From the NCBI GenBank assembly GCA_964451955.1, contig CAYVKG010000002.1, positions 1 to 64,000 of the forward strand: a DNA stretch of 64,000 bases, read 5' to 3'. The notes beneath the pieces were generated by a model. It was not told the DNA's origin and did not search any database. It was given only the letters and a program-made list of their open reading frames with translations. Source of the stretch: JAPLNB01 sp964451955. Its GTDB lineage: Bacteria > Planctomycetota > Phycisphaerae > Tepidisphaerales > Tepidisphaeraceae. The translations under genes were made by a program, and so were the position numbers. Shown piece after piece: positions 27,486 through 39,800 of this stretch (its first letter is position 1; each line of letters begins with the position of its first letter).

Positions 27486-30050
27486 TTGGAGAGCGCCCAG
27501 GTTTGTGCGCCTAAGAACGCACAAGAGCTTCTGTTAGAGTTTCGGATCACCGGGCGGCAGGAGCCGTTTGAGGAGCTTGTGCGCCGGTATGCGGGGATGG
27601 TCTATCACGTCTGCATGCAGGTCACGAAAAATGCGCATGATGCGGAGGACGCGACGCAGGCCGTTTTCTTGACGCTGGCGGTGCAGGCCAAAACGGCCAA
27701 GGAGATACGCAGTTTGGGTCCGTGGCTGCAACAGGTTGGGAAACGGCTGTCGCTGGATTTGCGCAAGTCCAAGCGGCGCAGGCAGAAGCGTGAAGAACGC
27801 CATGGGAGGATGTCGGACCGCAACCACAACCATAATGGCAACGGGAATGACGGGAGTCTGCCGTTGCAAGTCAACGAGTTGAAGGACGTTCTGAACGAGG
27901 AACTGCATAATCTCCCCGCGAAATATCGAATGCCGCTGGTGCTGCATTATTTCGGGGGGCTGAGTCGGGAGGCGATGGCTGCGGAGTTGCAGTGCAAGCC
28001 GGGGACCTTGGGAGCAAGGTTGCACCGGGGTCGGGCGATGCTCGGACAGCGGCTGGCCGAACGTGGCGTTACGCTTCGGGATGGGGCACTGGCGGGGGCG
28101 TTGAGTTACAGCGTGTGCATGGCGGTTACGGATACGCTCGTGTCGGCGACGAGCGAAGCGGCGACGCGTCTGGCGGCGGGACGCGAGATTGGCGTGGGGT
28201 TGATCTCCGCCAACGTGGTCGGGATGGTGCGCCGAGCGATCCAGATGGCGCTGTACGCCAAACTCAAGGCGCTTGGGGTCGGCATATTGCTGGCCGGGAC
28301 GCTCGTGGCCGGTGCGGCGGAGATCGTGGCTCGCACGGGGCCCGTGCAGTTGAGGTGGACGTCCCCGGTGGACCTCGGGAGCCGGCTGTGGCCGTTGGTG
28401 CAGCCGTTGTTTCGGCCGTCATACAGCAACGCTACCGTTCCGGTGAAGTCGGACACGGGCCGGACGGCGTTTGCGATGGGTGGGCGAGGGACAGCGACGT
28501 ATGGAGCCAGGGGACTGGACTGGACGGGTGGGAGCACGAGCCGGCCCGAGTGGAGCGGGCCCTTATTGAGCGAGGTGAAAGGGGGAGTGACCCCGTACTT
28601 GTTCCCAGAGCGGTCGGCGGGGATCACCTCGGTGGCCTTGCCCGGCGGCGGGTGGGCGGTCGATCAAATGGCGGTGTCCGCAGAGGCGGCAAAGGGTTGG
28701 ATGTCCGAGGGACCCATGGTGCAGCCGCTAGCGGGTCCGTTGCGCACTGAGACAATTGTGCCCGCCGGTTTTCGGGCGGCCGTTGCCGGGGGGGGGCCGC
28801 CGTTAATCGTCCGGCCAATGGTCACAGAGTCCGAAACCATTCCGACAACTGAACTTAGGCCGTTGATGCCGGCGGTGGCGGAAACCGCGAGTCGGCCCGT
28901 GGGGCCCGTGATGGAGCCGACCGGAAGGGGCGCCAATTTGCCCGAGCGATCATCGGGCGGGGGCGCACTTGGGCCGCAGGGAGTGCCGATCGAAACACCA
29001 CTCGTCAAGGGCCCGACCCGTATTGCGGTGCCAGAACCCATTGAACCTTTGGCCAATCGCGACCTCGGCCGCCACGTCCTGTTGGTCTCGCCGGAAGCAA
29101 AGGGGGAACCGACCGATCAATTCGCGGCGGCGGAGACGAGCTTGCGATCACCGGTGACTGGCGCGGCGATGGTAACGCCGAGTCTGGACGCCGTCGCGAC
29201 GACGCTCGCCACGGCCGGTTGGGCGGCCGACTATGCGAGTGGCAACTCGTCAACCATGTTGCCGATGGCGAACGCGGCGGTACTCAATGAGCAGGAAATG
29301 ATGGACGGGGAGTTTGTCGGGATACCAGCGATTCCACTGAGAGGGGTCCGAATTGGCCCGCCGACGATTCTGCGAGGATGGGGCATCGTCGAGAATACTA
29401 ACACTTTTGACCAGAGTGGGCAGGTGATCGCCGACGGATTGGGCAGTTCCCAGACGCTCGATCTGTCGCGAGTGCAGCAGATCGTGCACACGATGGAGTC
29501 GCCAGTCGGCGTTGGAACCAACGGGTGGTTTGCCCGGGACGGTGGGAAGCTGACGTTGCCGCCGATCAGTGTCGCGAGCGGGACGGGGCGGTACACCTGG
29601 GGGGACACGGCGGGGGACATCCAACTAGACCTCATTAACAGCGTCCAGATTGGTCTTGAGAATGTGACCAAACCCGGGTCGTTGAGCGTCTCCTTGCTGG
29701 CAATCGATCGGCTGGAGGTTCCCGCTTTGCCGACGGGGCATCATTTCGTGGGGCTGTGGGAATTTGGCGGGGCGGGTCTGGTCTATGATGCGGTTGACTT
29801 GACAGTCCGGTATGACACCACGCTCGTGGCGACGCTGGGCTTGGACGAGTCGAAGCTGAAACTGTGGAAATATGATGCGGGGCGATGGGAAGTCGTGACC
29901 GATTCGGTCAGCCTCGACCGGGTGCAGAAGTTGATCTCGGGGAAGACCAACACGCTGTCCTATTTCGCGGTCTCGACCCCTGAACCCGGGGGCCTCGTGT
30001 TGCTGGGATTCGGAGCGGCATTGTTGATGCGAAGGCGCCGGCGCGTCTAG
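27486..30050 (+). CDS. ECF sigma factor fused to a transmembrane and PEP-CTERM surface region
   Basis: One continuous frame of 854 residues. Residues about 25-100 are sigma region 2 (EPFEELVRRYAG, DAEDATQAVFLTLA) and about 135-195 region 4 (NLPAKYRMPLVLHYFGGLS, GTLGARLHRGRAML). A helical stretch leads to a membrane segment at about 260-280 (GVGILLAGTLVAGAAEIVA), as in other planctomycete extended sigma factors. Then come about 320 residues of Gly/Pro/Thr-rich low complexity and a beta-rich domain (about 620-825). A PEP-CTERM signal ends the protein: PEPGG at about 832, a short hydrophobic stretch, then five Arg. The sigma part would be cytoplasmic and the rest outside. TTG 27486 is chosen because GGAGG ends five bases upstream. 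Confidence 0.82.
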   Translation: MESAQVCAPKNAQELLLEFRITGRQEPFEELVRRYAGMVYHVCMQVTKNAHDAEDATQAVFLTLAVQAKTAKEIRSLGPWLQQVGKRLSLDLRKSKRRRQKREERHGRMSDRNHNHNGNGNDGSLPLQVNELKDVLNEELHNLPAKYRMPLVLHYFGGLSREAMAAELQCKPGTLGARLHRGRAMLGQRLAERGVTLRDGALAGALSYSVCMAVTDTLVSATSEAATRLAAGREIGVGLISANVVGMVRRAIQMALYAKLKALGVGILLAGTLVAGAAEIVARTGPVQLRWTSPVDLGSRLWPLVQPLFRPSYSNATVPVKSDTGRTAFAMGGRGTATYGARGLDWTGGSTSRPEWSGPLLSEVKGGVTPYLFPERSAGITSVALPGGGWAVDQMAVSAEAAKGWMSEGPMVQPLAGPLRTETIVPAGFRAAVAGGGPPLIVRPMVTESETIPTTELRPLMPAVAETASRPVGPVMEPTGRGANLPERSSGGGALGPQGVPIETPLVKGPTRIAVPEPIEPLANRDLGRHVLLVSPEAKGEPTDQFAAAETSLRSPVTGAAMVTPSLDAVATTLATAGWAADYASGNSSTMLPMANAAVLNEQEMMDGEFVGIPAIPLRGVRIGPPTILRGWGIVENTNTFDQSGQVIADGLGSSQTLDLSRVQQIVHTMESPVGVGTNGWFARDGGKLTLPPISVASGTGRYTWGDTAGDIQLDLINSVQIGLENVTKPGSLSVSLLAIDRLEVPALPTGHHFVGLWEFGGAGLVYDAVDLTVRYDTTLVATLGLDESKLKLWKYDAGRWEVVTDSVSLDRVQKLISGKTNTLSYFAVSTPEPGGLVLLGFGAALLMRRRRRV

Positions 30051-30139
30051 GTGCATGCTGCGAGGAATTGAGGGTTCCGGGGAAATGGGGTGGGGGGTAT
30101 ATTACATAATAAGCGCGCGGATTTACAGGAGGATCTCGC

Positions 30140-30607
30140 ATGAGCAGCGGAGACTCCGAGCAATTGGCAACGTCGTGGTGGGCCGGCAGAAGGGGGATGA
30201 ATTTTCAAACGCCGGGTGACCCGTTATGCGAAGCAATCGAGGTTCTGGAGGAGGCGATTCCCCTCGCGGATGCTGGCCAGACGGTGGTGTCCGACACCAG
30301 TCTGGAGCAGTTGCGTGTTGCGGTGGCCGATGAGATTCAGCGAGTGAATGGTCCGGGCGGATTGCTGGCATATGTCGAGGATCGGCGGCCGGACTTGGCG
30401 TTCCGCGTTGACCGGCTGCGGAAGAAACAGGCGAGACTGCAAAAGGATGTGCAGGAATTGCGGGCGGCCGTCGCGGGCGGGCCCGAGAACTTCAGGACCA
30501 TTCGAAAATGGGCAGAGCATTTGTTGCGGGAATTGAAGACGCGGCGCCAGCTTGAGAGCGAGCTTCTGTTTCTGGCTTGCCTGACCGAGGAAGGTGGGGG
30601 CGATTAA
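30140..30607 (+). CDS. helical hypothetical protein, possibly hemerythrin-like
   Basis: This is a 155-residue protein, highly helical and charged, with an excellent ribosome site (AGGAGG). The pattern (long amphipathic helices, GPGGLLAYVEDRRPDLAFRV, and the GGGD ending) resembles planctomycete four-helix bundles related to hemerythrin-fold regulators. The His ligands needed for a di-iron site are not evident. It lies 89 bases after the sigma/PEP-CTERM gene and before the giant surface gene, on the same strand. The function is unknown. Confidence 0.6.
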   Translation: MSSGDSEQLATSWWAGRRGMNFQTPGDPLCEAIEVLEEAIPLADAGQTVVSDTSLEQLRVAVADEIQRVNGPGGLLAYVEDRRPDLAFRVDRLRKKQARLQKDVQELRAAVAGGPENFRTIRKWAEHLLRELKTRRQLESELLFLACLTEEGGGD

Positions 30608-30643
30608 GCGCTGTCGCACAAATACATCCGCGATCACAAAATA

Positions 30644-30671
30644 TTGACCGACCAAGGCTTGAATGTATACT
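30644..30671 (+). promoter_or_regulatory. predicted strong promoter of the giant surface protein gene
   Basis: TTGACC (30644-30649) and TATACT (30666-30671) are separated by 16 bases. The start of transcription should be near 30678, leaving a leader of about 129 bases before ATG 30807. The boxes match the sigma-70 consensus at five positions each, so the gene does not need a special sigma factor on this evidence. Confidence 0.6.
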
Positions 30672-30806
30672 GAAGGGGCGAGGGCCGTTCCGCTCTGCGG
30701 CGGTCGTGGCGTGGGTCGGGCGGTCACCGAAATTGCTGTTTAGTAATCGCGGCCGGTGTGGCAGGTTCGCGCGGAACCCAGAAGACCGGCCCGCTCTGGA
30801 GGGCAC

Positions 30807-33800
30807 ATGCCAAGTGGGCTTTGGAAACGGTCGAGGTTGGACTGTGCGCCGCATCGGGGTTCAGTTGGGTTGGTCGGTACAAGGCCGAAAAAATGGCGTG
30901 CTGGCCGGTTCATCGAGGCGATGGAATCTCGGTTGATGCTGGCGGCCAACCCCGTCATCACCGAGTTCATGGCGAACAACAAGCGGACTCTCGAGGACCG
31001 CTACGGCAACCACCCGGACTGGATCGAGATCTACAATCCGGACACGTCGCCGGTCAACCTGTCCGGTTGGTATCTGACGAATGACAAAACCAACCTGACG
31101 GCGTGGCGCTTCCCGGCGGTCACCTTGGCGGCCAAGAGCTATCTCGTGGTGTTCGCATCGGGGCGAAACGAGCGCGTGGCGGGGCAGGAACTACACACGA
31201 GTTTTCAATTGGACGCGGACGGGGGCTTTGTGGGGCTGGTGAAGCCGGACGGCGCGACGGTCACCTCGCAACATGACGGATATCCCAAACAGGTCGCGGA
31301 TATTTCCTTCGGATTGACGACGCAGCAGACGACCTGGCCAATGCTCGTGGAGGGCGCGCTGGCGAAAGCGACGGTGCCGACGGCCAGCTTCTCGGGCGAT
31401 TGGACCAGCCGGACGTACAACGACGCGGCGTGGCAGGGGGGGACCACGGGCGTGGGGTTTGACGCGACGTCGATCGTGCAACCGCAAACTCTGTTCTACG
31501 GGCAGTTCGGACCGGGGGGAACCTGGAACTTGTACGAGGTAATATCGTCGGGCACCACTTGGGAGAACGCAAACGTCGCGGCAATGAGCAGTGCCCGGCA
31601 GGGGATGGACGGGCATCTGGTGACGATTCACAGTGCGGCGGAAAACGCGTTTGTGGCGTCCATCGCCTCCGGCGACTGCTGGATCGGGCTGACTGACAGC
31701 GTCGTGCATGGCGGAACGGAGTACGGAAACACAGCTGCCAGACCCGCGCCAACGGAGGGCCAGTTGCCCAAGCCGGACGAGCGAGGCGCGGGATGGGTGT
31801 GGGCGACCGGTGAACCGTTCACCTATCACTTCAACCAATGGGGATCGAACGAGCCGAGCAACACCAGTGGAGGCGCATCGCCCGCAAATTACGGGGGATT
31901 GACAAAAAGCTCGGGAGTCTGGCGGGATTGGGGCCCGACCACGACTCTGCCGTACGTGATTGAGTACGACCTGCATCTGCCGCAGAAGCCCGCGGATCCG
32001 CCGCCCACCGTGGCACCGTACCGGTTCTCGGTAACCGAGGCGTATGGAACGAGCGGTCTCTCCAACATCGCTGGCGGGGAGGCGTTGCTGGCCAGCGGCG
32101 GCGGAACTCGGTTCGATTATGAGCTGCCGACCATCAACTTCCTCATGTCCGGAGGAAACGGGCATTTCGGCGGCGATCGCAGTTTCGCGGGCGTGGGCGT
32201 CCTGGGACAATACGACAACTATGCGCTGCAGATCTCGGCGACGCTCAAGATCCCGACCACGGGGACGTACACGTTCGGGATCAACAGCGACGATGGATTT
32301 CGCCTGAAGATCGCCGGAGCGAGTTTCACCGAGGCCTATGGCGATGGGGGAACGACCGCCAGCGGCGAAACGCTGAGTTTCGCCGGCGGACGCGGCGCCG
32401 GCGACTCGCTGGGTGTGGCGACCCTGTCGGCCGGCGAACACCGGATGACGCTCACGTTCTATCAGGGTGGCGGGGACGCCGCGCTGGAATTCTTTGCGGC
32501 AGCGGGCCCAAAAACGAGTTTTGACTCGAGTTTCCGACTGGTTGGTGATACGGCGAACGGAGGGCTGGGCCTGGCGGGAATCACCGATCATATCGGGCTG
32601 AACCTGGAGGCGGGGCTTTACAACGCGAATAGCACGGCCTACGTGCGCGTGCCGTTCTTCGTCGGGGATGCGACGATTGCCAAACAACTCTCCATGCAAA
32701 TCCAGTATGACGATGCTTTTGTGGCGTACATCAACGGGCGCGAGGTCGCCCGCAGCGACAATGCGCCATCAACGCTGAGCTGGAACTCGCAGGCGATGGG
32801 AGAGGGTCCCGACAGCGACGCGCTGTTGTGGGAAGAGTACGATGTGTCCAGCGCCCTGCCGTACCTGGTGAACGGGACAAACATCCTGGCGATCCACCTG
32901 TTGAACGTGTCCAGCAGCGATCCCGATGCGTTCGTGCTGCCGACGTTGAGGGGGGCGACGGCGCCGGTGCTTACGTCGGACTCACGCTATTTCCTGTCAC
33001 CCACGCCGAAGAAGGTGAACAGCAGCGGGACGGCGGACCTTGGGCCGGTGATCACTGACGTGACACGCTCACTGGCCTCCCCCGGGGATTCGGATGATGT
33101 CTGGGTCACGGCGAAGGTGAGCAGATCGCTGTCGGCGGTCACCGGGGCGGTGCTGCACTACCGCGTGTTCAATCCGAACGGCGAGATTCAGATCACCGTC
33201 GCGATGAAGGACGACGGTCTCAGCGGTGACGGAGCCGCCGGCGACGGGGTCTATGGCGGCAAGATACCGGCGTCCGCGGCGGGTCCGGGGCAGTTGGTCC
33301 GGTATTGCGTGACGTCCACCGACTCCGTCGGTCGCGTCTCGCGTTGGCCGCTCATTCCCGCGCAGGACCCGGACATCACGAGCAACCGAAAATGGCCGGA
33401 GTATGAGGGGTACATGATTCCCGATCCGGCGGTGCAGAGTACCATGCCGGTGGTCTACTGGTTTGTGGTCGACCAGTGGGCCGCGAGCCACAGCCGGGGC
33501 GGGACGCGGGGATGCCTCGTGTTCAACGGGGAGTTCTACGACAACGTCTTCTTCCGATCGCGAGGCGGGTACTCGGTGGGTGGAAGCACCAAGGTCCAGT
33601 TCAACCGGGGGTATTACTTCCGTTTTGATCCGGATCTGCCCAGGGTGTCGGAGATCAACCTCAATGCGCAAGGAACGCTGGCGCTCGATGATTCGTGGAT
33701 TCGGCCCGTGCTCGCGTTCGAGGCCTTCCGCGACGCGGGTGTTCCGGCGTCGATCTGCCAGGCATGGCGCGTGCAGATCAACGGGCAGTTCGGCGCGATG

Positions 33801-36800
33801 CGACTCTTTGTCGAAGACCCGGACGATGCGTTCTTCGATCGACAGGGATACGACGGGGACGGGGCGCTTTACAAGACGCCCAACGGCGACGTTGGGATGA
33901 TGACCGATGCGTCCTATTTCGAGAAAAAGTTCCCGGAAGACGGGAGTTGGGCGGACCTGCAGGCTTTCTTCGATGGAATCCACCAGTCGGACCTGATCGC
34001 GCGGCAAAACTACCTCCTGGACAACTTCGACATACCCGCCTTCCTCAATTACCAGGCGGCGACGGTCATTACCGAATCGCTGGATGCGATGCGCAAGAAC
34101 TTCTTCCTGTATCGCGACACCCGCGGCCCGGATAATCCGAACGGGACGAACGAATGGCTGATGGTGCCCTGGGACGAGGATCTGACCTTCGGCAAAAACT
34201 ACGGAATTGGCGATTATCAGGCGATTGATCCGCAGTCGCATCCGTTCTTCGGCGATTCGGAGCATCCGAAGATTGACGGGCCGGGGATGTGGAACTACCT
34301 GATCGACTTGGCGCTGGATACCCCGGTCATCAAGCAGATGTACCTGAGGCGTCTGCGCACGGTGATGGACGAATTGCTCCAGCCGAGCTCGACACCCTAT
34401 GAGCAGCGGTATATGGAAAAACGGCTGGATGACCTGTACGCCATGCTCACGGGGGACGCGACCTTCGCGGCCCAGGCGGGAAATCTGGCCGGGGCATTTG
34501 CCGACATCAAGAACCTGTATTTGGCGAAAAAACGCACCCATTTGTACGTGAACCACAGCCAGAACACCTCGTACCCGGATTACGCCGGTATTCCCGGCTC
34601 GCAGCCGGCGCATCCGACCATCAACTTCGGCGCGTACGAGGTGAATCCGGCGTCCGGAAATCAGGCGCAAGAGTACATCGAGCTGAAAAACCCAAACGGG
34701 TACGCGGTGGATATCTCCGGCTGGCGTCTGGACGGAGGAGTGGATTTCAAGTTCCCGAAAGGAACGGTAATCCCCGCGAACGGGACGCTCTACGTGTCGC
34801 CCGACCCGTATGCCTTCCGCCAACGGACGACCGGGCCTCGCGGGGGGCAGGGGCTGCTCGTGGCGGGGCCTTACGACCGGCAGTTGTCCCTGCGCGGTGA
34901 GACAGTGAGGCTCCTGGACGCTTCTCGCACACCCGTGGCCTGGTTCACCTATGCGGGGCAGCCGACGGCGAACCAGAACGGCCTCCGCGTGACCGAAGTA
35001 ATGTACAACCCGGCCCCCGACCCCTCTGCAACATATCCAGACAACAATGACTTTGAATTCGTGGAACTGCAAAACATATCGGATGCGCCCCTCAATCTGA
35101 ACGGCGTGAGGTTCGCCCAGGGAATTGATTTCACGTTCGGAAATATCACTTTGCCCGCCGGTGGGTACATTGTCGTGGTGCGAAACCGCGCGGCGTTCGA
35201 GTCGCGCTATGCCGCGGGCACAGTGACCATCGCCGGCGAGTATGGCTTGTCCACCAAGCCGAACCTGGACAACCAGGGCGAGCGAGTCCAACTCCTGGAC
35301 GCCATTGGCGAAGTAATCCACGACTTTACCTACGACAACAACTGGCACTGGAGCACCAAGGGCCTCGGACGGTCCCTGGTGATCCAGGATGCCGCCGGCA
35401 ATCTCGGAAACTGGAGCCTGTCCGCGGGCTGGCGCCCCAGCGCCTTTGACGGCGGTTCGCCCGGCAGCGCGGACCCCGCGGCCCATTTGGGGTCGCCGAC
35501 GGTCAACATCATCCACGTTCAGCCGGAGACACGCCCGTTCGCAGTCGATTCAATGTCAATGGTGTTCAGCGAGCCAGTCGTCAATTTCCTGATGTCCGAT
35601 CTGACCCTGACCCGCGACGGCGGGACCGCCAATCTGCTCTCCGCCACGCAGACGCTCACGACCGCTGACGGCGTGACCTGGACACTGACCGGGCTTACAA
35701 GCATCACGTCGATCGCCGGGCATTATGTCCTTACGGTGAGGGCGTCGGGGTCGAGCATCGTCGATCTCGATGGCAACCCTCTGGTGGCGGGGGATAATGA
35801 AGGTTTCGTCGTCGATTATGGCGTGCCGACGGTGGCCATCACCCCGGTGAGTCCCGACCCGAGACTCACCCCTGTGAACGCGGTGGTTTTCTTGTTCAGC
35901 AAGCCCGTGAAGGGCCTGGATCTGGGCGATCTTCGCCTGACGCGAGATGGCGCGGAGTTGTTGTTGACGGCTGCGCAGAATCTGACCACCGGGGACGGAG
36001 TAACCTGGGTGTTGGGTGGTCTGACCACCCTCACCACACCGTACGGCGAGTATGCGTTGTCGCTCGATCCGGACGGATCGGGCGTCACGGATCTGACCCA
36101 GACCAAACGGCTGGCGGGAAAGGCCGTCGAGACGTTCACCGTCGGGTTGACGGGGCCCACGGTGAGCATCGGGGCGGTGTCTCCTGATCCGCGAAACGCC
36201 CCGCTGGGAGCAATCAGCATCGTCTTCAGCGAGGAGGTGACGGGGTTCGGCATGGCGAATCTCTCCCTGGCACGCGACGGCGGGGCGAACCTGCTGCCGG
36301 GCTCGGCGACACTGACCAAAGGAGCGGACAACAAGACCTGGACGCTGGGCAACCTGAGCGGCCTGACGAACGCCGACGGAAACTACACGCTGACGCTGGA
36401 CGCGGCGGGGGTGACGGACTTGCGGGGCAGGGCGCTCATGGCAGGAGCCACCGAAAGCTTTGTTGTGGATCTGACGGCCCCGACGGTGAGCATTGTGCCG
36501 GTCACGCCCGATCCGAGAACAACGCCGGTAGATGCGATTACGATTGCATTCAGCGAGGCGGTGGTCGGTTTTGACCTCTCAGATCTGACGTTGACGCGGG
36601 ATGGCGGGGCGAACTTGTTGCCGGGCGCGGCGGCATTGACGGTTGGCGCCGATGGCAAGACCTGGACCCTGAGCAACCTGACGGCGTTAACCGGAATCTG
36701 CGGAACGTATGTGCTGACACTCAACAGCGCGGGGATCTCGGACGCGGCGGGCAATGCGATGGTGAGCGGCGCGGTGGAGAGTTTCGAGGCGGACATCACC

Positions 36801-39800
36801 GGGCCGACGGTGAGCATCACGCCTGTCGTGCCCGATCCGCGGATGACCGCCGTGAGTTCGATGACCATCGTGTTCAGCATGGAGGTGAAAGGGTTCACGC
36901 TCTCGAAACTGTCGCTGACGCGGGGCAACGGATCGAATCTCCTGGGCGCCGGCGCGACGCTCACCAAGGGCGCCGATGGCAGGACCTGGACCCTCGGAAA
37001 CCTGTCGAGCCTGACGGGCGTCGAGGGCAGCTACTTGCTGACGCTCAATCCGGCGGGAGTGACGGACCTGGTGGGGAACGCGTTGACGGCCGGCGCGGTC
37101 GAGAGTTTTGTGGTGGACAAGACCGCGCCGACGGTGAGCATTGTCCCGGTTTCCCCGGATCCCCGAAACACGCCGGTGGACGCGATCACGATCGTGTTCA
37201 GCGAGGCGGTGGTCGGTTTTGACATGGGCGATCTATCGCTGGTGATGGGCGGCGGCGCGAACCGGCTGCCGGCGTCGGCTACGCTGACAGTCGGCGCGGA
37301 CGGCAGGACGTGGACGCTGGGCAACCTGAACGATCTGACCAACGCGGACGGGACATTCACATTGACGCTGAACGCCGCGGGCATCACCGACAGTGCGGGC
37401 AATGCGCTGACGGCCGGCGCAACCGACACTTTCTCCATCAACGTGACGGGGTTGAGCGCGGTGATCGTGCCGGTGACGCCGGATCCGATTTCCAGACCCG
37501 TGGACGCGATCGCAATTGTCTTCACCAAAGAGGTGATGGGGTTCTCGATGTCGAGCCTGTCGCTGGTGCGAGGTGGCGGGTCGAATATGCTGCCGGGGGC
37601 GGCGACGTTGACGAAGGGCGTCGACGGCAAGACCTGGACGTTGGGGAATCTGGCCGGCATGACCGGAGCGAACGGAAGCTACAGGCTGACGCTGAACCCC
37701 GCCGGGATCGCCGACCTGGAGGGCCATGCCCTGTCCGCCGGGGCCTTGGAGACATTCGCGGTTGACCTGACGCTTCCAACGGTGGCGATATCCCCGGTTG
37801 ACCCTGACCCGCGAACGTCCGGCGTATCCTCCATCGTGATCGCTTTCAGCGAGCCCGTTATCAACTTTGGCATCGGGAATCTGCAGTTGCAGAGGAACCA
37901 GGGCACCAATCTCCTGCCCGGCACGGCGACATTGACCGTCGGAGCGGACAACAAGACGTGGACGTTGGGGAATCTCCTGGCAATGACCGGGCCGGAGGGG
38001 GGCTACACGCTGAGGCTCGATGCCGCGGGGATCAGCGATCCGGCTGGCAATGCGCTCGTATCGGGCGCGGTCGAAAGCTTTGTGGTGGACCGGACGGGAC
38101 CCAAGGCCACGATTGCGGCGGCTGACCCCGATCCTCGAAATACGGCGGTGGACGCGATGACCATCCTGTTCGATGAGCCGGTGACGGGTTTCTCGCGGTC
38201 CAATCTGATATTGACCCGAAACGGGACAGTCGTCTCGTTGACGGCTTCGCAGACGCTGACGGTCGGCGCTGACGGGCTGACCTGGACACTGGCAAACCTG
38301 AGTGGACTGACGAGCCCGGCGGGCAGCTATGCGCTGACGCTGCTGGCCACCGGTATCAAAGACTCGTTGGGCAATGCGATGACGGCGGGGATGACCAAGA
38401 GCTTCACCGTGGATTTGACGCCCCCGACAGTGGGTATCGTGGCAGTGAGTCCCAATCCGCGCACGACTCCGGTGTCGTCGATCACCATCAGTTTCAGCGA
38501 GGCGGTGAGTGGATTCGACTTGTCTCGCCTGTCGCTGACGAGGCAGGACGCCGGTGAGTTGTTGCCTGGCGGCGCGACGTTGACGAAAGGCGCGGATAAC
38601 AAGACGTGGACGCTCGGAAACCTGGCGGCATTGACGAACGCGGATGGGGCGTACACGGTGTCGGTCAGCGCGGCCGGAATTACCGACTTGGCGGGTAACG
38701 CGCTGTTGACTGGCGCGATCGCGAGTTTCTCGATCGACGTCGCGGGACCTGTCGCGGTGATTTCGCCGGTCGTGCCGAATCCGCGGAACACGCCCGTGGA
38801 GTCGATCGTGATCACGTTCAGCGAGACGATCCAGGGAGGATCGCTGTCGAACCTGTCGCTGACGCGAAATGGGGCGGCGGTTGCTTTGGCGGGCACGGCA
38901 ACCCTTACGAAGAGCATGGACACCAGAACCTGGATCCTGGGCAACCTGTCGAGCCTGACGATCGCCGAGGGCAGCTACACGATGTCGCTGTCGGGGACCG
39001 GCATAACGGACAACTCGGGGAACGCGATGGCCAGCGGAGCGACAGTGGAATTCACCGTGGACAGGACGGGACCGTCGGCGAGGATTCTGCCGGTGGATCC
39101 CGATCCGCATCACGGACCCGTGGAATATATGGACGTCGTGTTTGACGAGGTGGTGTTCGGATTTGACGTTTCGGATCTGGACCTGAGCCGGGACGGGGTG
39201 GGGATTTCCCTGACGGGGCACGCCAGCGCGAGCACGACGGATCAGCGGACGTATCGTGTGGCGGGATTGGGCGAACTGACGGGTCGCCTCGGGAGCTATC
39301 AACTGCGGCTGAAGTCGAGCGGCACGGGGATCATTGACGTGCTGGGCAACGCGATGGTGGAGGGCGCCAGCGGAAGTTTTGTGCAGGACACGATCGTCGG
39401 CAGGGGAGAGGTCGTACGGCTGGAGCGAAATGTCGGCGACGCGAGACTGGCGGAGGTGGTCATCGGGGCGGAGCCGGCCTATTCGGTGGCGGTTGCACCG
39501 CTGTCGCAGGTGCGCGTGCTGTCGCAAGGTCAGAATCCGGATGACGTGATTGTGGATTTCGGGAAGGGCAACATGCTGCCCACGGGGGGGCTGCGGTTTG
39601 AAAGCACCGGGCAAGGCCGGCTGCGGGTGTTGGGGTCGGCGGAGGCGGAGACCGTGGCGGTGACGGCGGACCGCGTCATGTTCGCGGGGGTACCCATCGA
39701 GTACACGGGCGTCAGCCAGATGACTATCGACGCCGGTGCGGGTGGCAACACCGTGGGCGTGTCGGGCGTGCCCTCGGTGGCGGTCCGATTGCGGGGAGAT

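Noticed and set aside
33069..35516. An 815-codon frame antisense to the CotH and lamin-tail region
   Set aside because: Composition is that of an antisense shadow in GC-rich DNA; the sense strand is fully explained.
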